Assembly: GCA_019022495.1 (NCBI GenBank)
Contig: JAFEKR010000003.1
Span: forward strand, 1,488,001 to 1,552,000
Direction: 5' to 3'
Length of the DNA stretch: 64,000 nucleotides
Source of the DNA: Epichloe hybrida
Lineage: Eukaryota > Ascomycota > Sordariomycetes > Hypocreales > Clavicipitaceae
Within the stretch, counting starts at the first letter, position 1. Each line of letters starts with the position of its first letter. Both the position numbers and the translations under genes were made by a program. This document shows, in pieces, positions 57,501-64,000 of this stretch. The notes below the pieces were generated by a model. That model searched no databases. It worked only from the letters and a program-made list of their open reading frames with translations, and was not told the DNA's origin.

Positions 57501-60500
57501 TTAAATAATGCTCGAAAACTTAGTTTAGATATTCTATCTAACTATTTATCTATAGGTAAAATATAGTACTTAGTTACTACTTAGTTATAATAAGATAGTA
57601 AAAGGTTATCTAAAACCCACTAGTAAAGGTTAAACTATAGTCTATAATAATACCCTCTAGAGCGCTATAATCCCTAAAAACATATTCTAAGAATATAGTA
57701 GCTAACCTATTGCTAGTTATATATATTAAAATAAGGATATAAATACTATATTTTATAAAATAGTTTATAATAACTAAGATTATATTATAGGTCTAGTTTA
57801 TATCTTTTATAGGTAGTAGCCCTATAATAAAGTCTATTAATAATTCTTAAGAAGGCTAATTAGGCACTAGTAGTACAGCTAGCTTACTATAAGGTTGATA
57901 GTGCCTTAGCTTTAAAGTCTAGTAGCTTACGTAAGTTTATATATATAACTTAGTGTCTTTCTGTATTATTAGCTAGTAATACTAACTTATAATCTAATAG
58001 AGGGTCCTACTAACTCCCTAGTAGCCTGCTGCTAGGTTATTATAGGTAAGTAATATAACTTCCTTTCTTATACTAACTAGAATAAAAACTTTATTCTTAA
58101 ATATTAATAGCTTAGAGAGCCTAATAGACTATATCTATAACGCTTTTAGATTACTACTCTTAAGTAGCTTCCTTTAACCTATAGTAAAGTTATTACCTTA
58201 CTATACTTAAAATAATATAACTTAAATTAGAGTCTTTAATTCTACATACATAGGATAAGCATTATATATAAACTTAGAAAAGATTTACTAGACTACTTAT
58301 ATTCTTACTATAATACTACTATAAGTAGCTAGCTTATAGTATGCTTTTAGACTTATAAATAAATTATAGCTAAGCAGCGTTTTAAGGGGGCGCCCACGCT
58401 ACTTACTAACTACTAACCTAGCTAGACTCCTAACCTATAAGCTTACTAGACTTATAGAAATATTAGAAAATATAGATAAGGCATAACCTTACTACTTATA
58501 ATAAGTAAACCTAGTTAGCGTATTACTTATAGGCTTTATAAGACTATTAGGTTCCTTAATAATATAATAAAGTTATATTTTCTTAAAACCCTAGAGGCTT
58601 AAATAGCCCTTATAGTGCTCTTATAATAAACTATAAACTACACTAAGTAATATAATCTTAGGGCCTGTGACTATACTATTATATATATAATGCCCTTACT
58701 ACTTAGTATTTAAAAACTTAGCTAAGAAGTTAAGTAGGTATAAGGATATAGCCTCTGCCCTATACTCCTTACTAATATAATTCGCTTTTCTTAATAAGGT
58801 ATTAGTAGGATTTAACTTACTTATATAATATTTAATCCTAAAATTAAATAGATAAAGCTTATCTAATACTATTACTTACCTACTAGTTAGCTTTAGCTTT
58901 ATAGCTAGGTACTTATAGTTTAAATAGTCTATAATAACTATAATCTAATAAGTTAAATACATAAGGTAATATCTCTAGGCTTAAAACGCCTCTTAGATTA
59001 CTAATAACTTAGCGTCTAGGGTTAAGTAATAAAGTTTAATATTAGTTAACTTCCTTAAAAAATACACCACTAGGTGCTAGCTACCTAGCACTAATATTAT
59101 AAGTATAGCTTTAATTATATAACTAGATATATCTATCTTTACTCTTAGTAAATAAAGTAAGTTAAAGTGCACTAAGATTAGTATCTCCTAGAACTTCTTT
59201 TAGAGTTCTCTAAACGCTATAAGTTTACTAGGCTTTAGCTTAAACTTTACTAGTTAAATACTCTTTAGGTAGTTTATTAGTAAGACTACTACCTTACTAT
59301 ACTATTTTATAAAGTATTAGTAAAACCCTATAAACCTAAGGAATAACTAAATATTAAACACACTATAGGGTATTAGCTAGGTTATAATAGCTTTAACCCT
59401 TAATAGTTCTATCTTAATGCCTTTTTTAAATATAATAAACCCTAGGAATTTCACCTATAATACTAAAAATTAGTACTTCTTAAGGTTAACATAAAGATTC
59501 GCGTCCTAAAGTCACTCTAGCACCCTTTTAATATACTTTATGTGTCTTATAGGGTTACTACTATATATTAGAATATTATTAAGGTAAATAATATAAAATT
59601 TATCTATAAGTTCCTTAAGAGTGTTATTAATATATTCCTAAAAAGTAGCTAGCACGTTTACTAATCTAAATAGTATTATAAGGTACTTAAAGTGCTTATA
59701 GTAGCAATAGAATGCTATCTTCTACTTATTACCCTCGCGGATATGTAGCTAGTAGTATGCCTCTTAGAGATTTAATAATATAAAAACCTTTACACTTACT
59801 AGTTAATTAAGAATTTCAGAGATTAATAGTAAGGGGGCCTTATTTTTAATAGTAATCCTATTAAGACCCCTATAATCTATATAAAGCCTTAATTTCCCTA
59901 ACTTTTTTAGCATAAATAAAATTAGGGTACTAGCTAGGCTTATTAATCTTCTAATCTATCCTTTCTCCTACGCACTTATAAGGTACTCCCTAAGCACCTC
60001 TAGCTCTTTTTCTACTAGGTTATATATAGGTTCTTATAGTAGCTATTTCCCCTTTTCTAATTTAATTATATAAGTATAACCCCTAAGTTCTAGGAGCTTA
60101 CTAGCTAGATCTTTTAAAAACATATTTATAAATTCTATATACTCCTCTAGGATTTACTATTAGGGTATATTACTATCTATTTCTAGCGTAAATACTACTA
60201 GGTTCTTATAAAACACTACCTAGAGCGCTATTACGCTTCTTAGTTTCTTTTTCTTTAGGGGCTAGATATTACCTATTACTATTACTATAACTATATTATA
60301 AGTTAGGTTATTACTTACTATATCTCCTACTAGTAAAACTTTATTAGTATCCCTCTCTTTTATTCTAGGCTTAATTACTCTAACTTTTAGTAATACTAGT
60401 AATAGTATAATAAAGAACTACTTTACTACCTTATATAGTTATTACTTACTTAAAGTAAATATAATATATTCTTTAGTTATTAGAAACCTCTAAAAACCCT

Positions 60501-62411
60501 ACTTCTAATCTATTACTATAGGTTTATACTCTAGGGTCTAGTCTATTCCTAGGAGTATTCCTTCTCTAGTATTAGTAATATAATAGCTAACTTAGTAAAC
60601 CCTTATATAGCCTATACTATCCTTTACCTTAACTAGTTTATATAAGATTCCTTAGTATAGGATCTTATTCTTACTTACGCTTTCTAGTATTACCTTTACT
60701 TTCTTTATATTCTTCTAATCCTATTTTAATAATACTTTAGGGTAAATTATTAAAGACTCCGTGCCTATATTAAATAGCGCTAGCATTACTAACTAGTAGT
60801 TATCTTACTATAGGAATACTTATATTCTTATTCTCTTATTTATAGGTTTCTTTATAATAAGACTATTATCCGAAGCTTATACTAAACTAATTAGAATTTT
60901 ATTTAGGTTTAAAGATTTATTACTACTATCTTTATACTTCTTAGTAGTATACCTATTACTTTTATAAATTAAGTAGTTTACTACTTTATATCTATTTACA
61001 CTATATCTAAGGCTACTATATTTAAAGTATTTAAATAGCCTTTAGCCTATGCCCTATTACTAGAAACCTTACTATAAGTTATCTATAAGGGAGCTAGAGT
61101 GTAATCTCTTATTATTTTTACTCTCTTTATTATAGCTTCTATTATAACTCTTTATTATAGATATTATTATAACTTTAGCTTTTTTACCTTAGCCTTATAA
61201 ATAGCTCTAAGATATAGGAAACTCCTAGCTAACTATATACTACCTTATAGTATTATTTAAGCTATTTAGGTATATTACTATCCTTAAATATAAGGGGATC
61301 TAGTTAGGTAATTTAGCTTTTACCTTTATCTAAAGTCTTAGGAAAGATTAGAAAGATTAATTATACTTTTACCTAAGGTTTAGTAATATCCTAGTAGCTT
61401 CTAAGCACCTTATATCTTTATTTATTATACTAGTGTTTAGCTAAGATATAAATCCATCCTAGGTATAGGATATATAGTTAACTATCTTATTTACTATTAT
61501 ATAATATATCTATTATTGCTTTATATTATTAGCTAGGTAACTACTAGTATACACTACCTTTATCCTATTATCCTAGAAGGTTCTTAGGTTTAACTAGAAT
61601 AGCATATTTAAATCTTATAAATATACTTATAAATTCTTATAAGTATCTCCTTTATATATAAGTATCTTATACTATATTTTAATAAAGCTTTATAAGTATA
61701 TACTTATTATAAACTTACTATTAGGTAAGAAACCTAGGAAAATAGGATTTATTAGTGCGTTTATCTAAGGGGTAATTATAAGTCTTTTACCTAATATAGC
61801 TAATTATAGGTTTACTTCTATTTCTTTAAGCTACACTTCTATTTCTAAGATCTCTTATCTTATATAGGTATTATATAGCTAGGCTTATATAACCTTATAT
61901 TACCTCTATAGCTAGTCTAGATTATTATTATTTCTAGATCTAAGGTTACTATATTAGTTAAGTAATATTTACTATACCTTATTATATTCTATAGTTAGAG
62001 TATTTAGGTTACTACTTAGGTACTATAGGTTTAAGGCTTCCTTACTAGGTAGTATAAGTATATTCTAAGTAAATATCCTATAGCTCCTTTATATTTAAAT
62101 CTAGCTAATAGTTTATTTTCCTAAAAGGGTTTAAGAGTTTAACTTATTATAACTATAGTAAGAGAGATATAAATAAAGTAAAGGCTAAGGTTCTTAGTTA
62201 TAGCTAAAGAGCTACTACTTAGGGGTAAGTATATAAAGGTCTTAAACTCTAACCTCCTATATCTCTTATAGGTAATCCTTATCTAAATACCTTACTATAT
62301 ACACATAGCTATCTAGTAGCTACTTAGTTTTTCACGTAGGCTAAGGCTTATCTAAGGGCTCTATTATATGACTGTTCTGTCCGCGACTCCCTAGCCTCCG
62401 TGCTCCTAACA
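54593..62411 (-). mobile_element. Ty3/gypsy element, full length, RIP-degraded
   Basis: Identical-length 267-bp LTRs (54593-54859, 62145-62411; TGTTATGACT...CTCCTAACA on the plus strand) with perfect GACCT duplications (54588-54592, 62412-62416); 7,819 bp. Minus orientation: a purine tract GGGGGGTAG precedes the 3' LTR at 54859. At about 59540-59670 the RT core is readable: VPYNTI (for PFGLTNAP), YINNTL, FYIIYLNNILIYS (catalytic YLDD box with both Asp changed to Asn). Gag lies toward 61-62 kb, RNase H and integrase toward 56-59 kb. Both LTRs show strong RIP; the 5' LTR keeps a less mutated outer end. Inactive. Confidence 0.9.
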
Positions 62412-62435
62412 GACCTACTTTAGCCCTATTTTTAT

Positions 62436-63175
62436 TAATTGATTTTTAATATTTTTTGGGGTCATTGGCTGTGGCCAATGCATCTAATTTTCAAGGAACT
62501 AAAAAAATTACTAGCAATACCTAGCTAGTGTAATAATTAATAACTAAATTCAATAATTACTATAGTGTTAGGTAAAACGTAAAAGAAATAAGCTTTAAGC
62601 TATAAGTTTAGGGGCTAAAAAGTTAATATAAAAGTTAATAATAAACTTTATAGCTATAATTACATAAGAGTTATAATTTGCAATCATAGTTAAACTCAAA
62701 TCCATTTAAGTTTTACTTATAGTATAAATCAATATAATTCCCCCTTCCTTTATAACTATTTTTATTCTATCTCTTTATATCTCTTCTATCTTATAACTTA
62801 TTTTTTAAAGCTCTAAGGTAAACTTGAACCCTAAAAAAAACATAACTTATTCTTACTTAACTCTACTTCAATTCGCAATAAACACACTATATAATCATCA
62901 GGTAGGTTAAGGGTTACTAATTAACTAATTAATAACTAACTAATGAGAAAATAGTATAGCTAAGGGTAACTATAAGCTAGGGGCTATAACTACTAGGCTA
63001 CAAAACCTAATAGCTATCTAAAAATCTAAGGAAATTCTAGATAAAAAGGAAATTTAAAAAACAAAAGAAAACATTAAGGAATTTAGGAAAAGTAAGAAAA
63101 AGAAAGGAAATAAAAAGCTAGAGAAGAAGGCTAGATATTTGGAAAAGGTTTGAAAAATAAAGATCTATAATGATT
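62436..63175 (-). repeat. tRNA-like (possibly SINE) repeat R2, copy 3
   Basis: Longest copy, inverted relative to 7185-7790. It starts with the hairpin-forming CATTGGCTGTGGCCAATG end (about 62463-62480). It passes through the T-run and a B-box-like region partly destroyed (the expected GGATTCGAATT is interrupted near 62870-62905) to an A-box-like TAGCCTAGTAG at about 62991-63001, then the purine-rich segment shared with copy 1. Decayed by RIP. Confidence 0.5.
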
Positions 63176-64000
63176 TAAGCAGTTTTACCTCGTGTCCGGG
63201 AGGGGATCCCTAGATAATATTATTATAATTATAGGCGTTCCCTAGACCCTATAGGTTATCCTATCTATCGCTGCTATATAGTAGCATATAAGGCTTTAAT
63301 TTGTAAGATAATACTGCTATAGGGCGTTTAGGCCTATAAGGCTACTGAATTATTATGCCTTAAGTATCTAGATATACTAATTATAGCTAAGGATATCTCT
63401 AATAAGCGTTAATGAGTGTGTTAAGAAGCCGTAGGGCTTTACTTAGGTATATAATGCTTTGTAAAGGCCTTATAAGATAAGGGCTACCCTTATAAACTTA
63501 GTTTTAATAATAATAATTAACTATAAGCTACCCTCTAGACTATATAAGAATGCCTTAATAAATAGAAGCATTTCCCTAATGTTATTAAAATTAATAATAT
63601 ATATAAGACTAATTACTTTAGGCTTTATATCATAGCAATTACTACTATTATAGCTTATAATATAATTATAAATATTAGCTTTAGATTACTATTATCTAAT
63701 ATAGAGTAAAGCTATAAGTAGCTTCTTATAATATTTAATATAGTGCGTAAAGAGCACTATATTCAGGCCCCTTCTATTATCCTTAATCTTATAGATATAG
63801 AAAAGGCACTAAAAACGCCCTAAAGACTATTTTTCTAATAATATGATAGCAGCTCTGCATTTAGCACCTTATTGCTTGCGTTTAGGCCTGAATTCTTCGT
63901 GACTAGAAGGCCCTTAAAGAAGGTGCTACGAGGGTTATAAATAATACCTCACAAAAGGCCTTTAATAATAGCCTTACAGGCCTTATAAAGGTTTTTACTA
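63176..64000. other. Unassigned TA-rich repeat relic to window end
   Basis: No intact ORF. The first 15 bp (CGGGAGGGGATCC) resemble the GGGAGGGATAGGAG after R2 copy 1, so both R2 copies may adjoin the same type of sequence. The last 200 bp have less TA and some open reading on the plus strand, but no domain could be recognised. Confidence 0.35.

Overview
The window looks like a repeat-dense block of a filamentous ascomycete (Pezizomycotina) chromosome. Three things point there: extreme TA richness with pairs of repeats that differ mainly by C-to-T and G-to-A changes (often CpA to TpA, the mark of repeat-induced point mutation, RIP); short spliceosomal introns of 59-89 bp; and fungal-type transposon families. 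No species can be named from the sequence alone.

Layout. 1-29376 is a nest of dead transposons. The oldest recognisable layer is a Tad1-like LINE on the minus strand, split into 23943-28600 and 7795-8898 by a 15-kb Ty1/copia element (8899-23942, target duplication GGTAT). That copia element was itself hit by an LTR unit (10501-11594, CTTTT), a hAT element (12194-14252, GCGCTTAT) and a second copia element (15075-20480, GATAC). The LINE also took a solo LTR (25131-26044). 29377-36104 is a third copia element (minus strand). 37050-43664 is a fourth (plus strand, GAAAT), with a short SINE-like insertion in its 5' LTR. 43665-45126 is the 3' end of a Ty3/gypsy element whose LTR contains a second, solo LTR (CTCCC). 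After the gene island, 54593-62411 is a complete-length but degraded gypsy element (GACCT) sitting in a hAT-like sequence, followed by a tRNA-like repeat and unassigned sequence to the end.

The only intact genes lie in an island of normal composition, about 45.64-53.77 kb. They are a seven-exon cytochrome P450 (46782-48852, minus strand) and a two-exon Baeyer-Villiger-type flavin monooxygenase (51534-53380, plus strand), divergently arranged about 2.7 kb apart. A broken piece resembling the N-terminus of a fungal class II diterpene cyclase lies tail-to-tail with the P450 (about 46452-46712). Together these suggest the remains of a terpenoid biosynthesis locus isolated inside RIP-inactivated DNA; the pathway itself is inference. 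The P450 model requires a GC-AG first intron, and all splice phases then close on a 560-residue protein with every P450 signature present.

Intron positions, target duplications and LTR ends were worked out by eye. Outer limits of old repeats are approximate.
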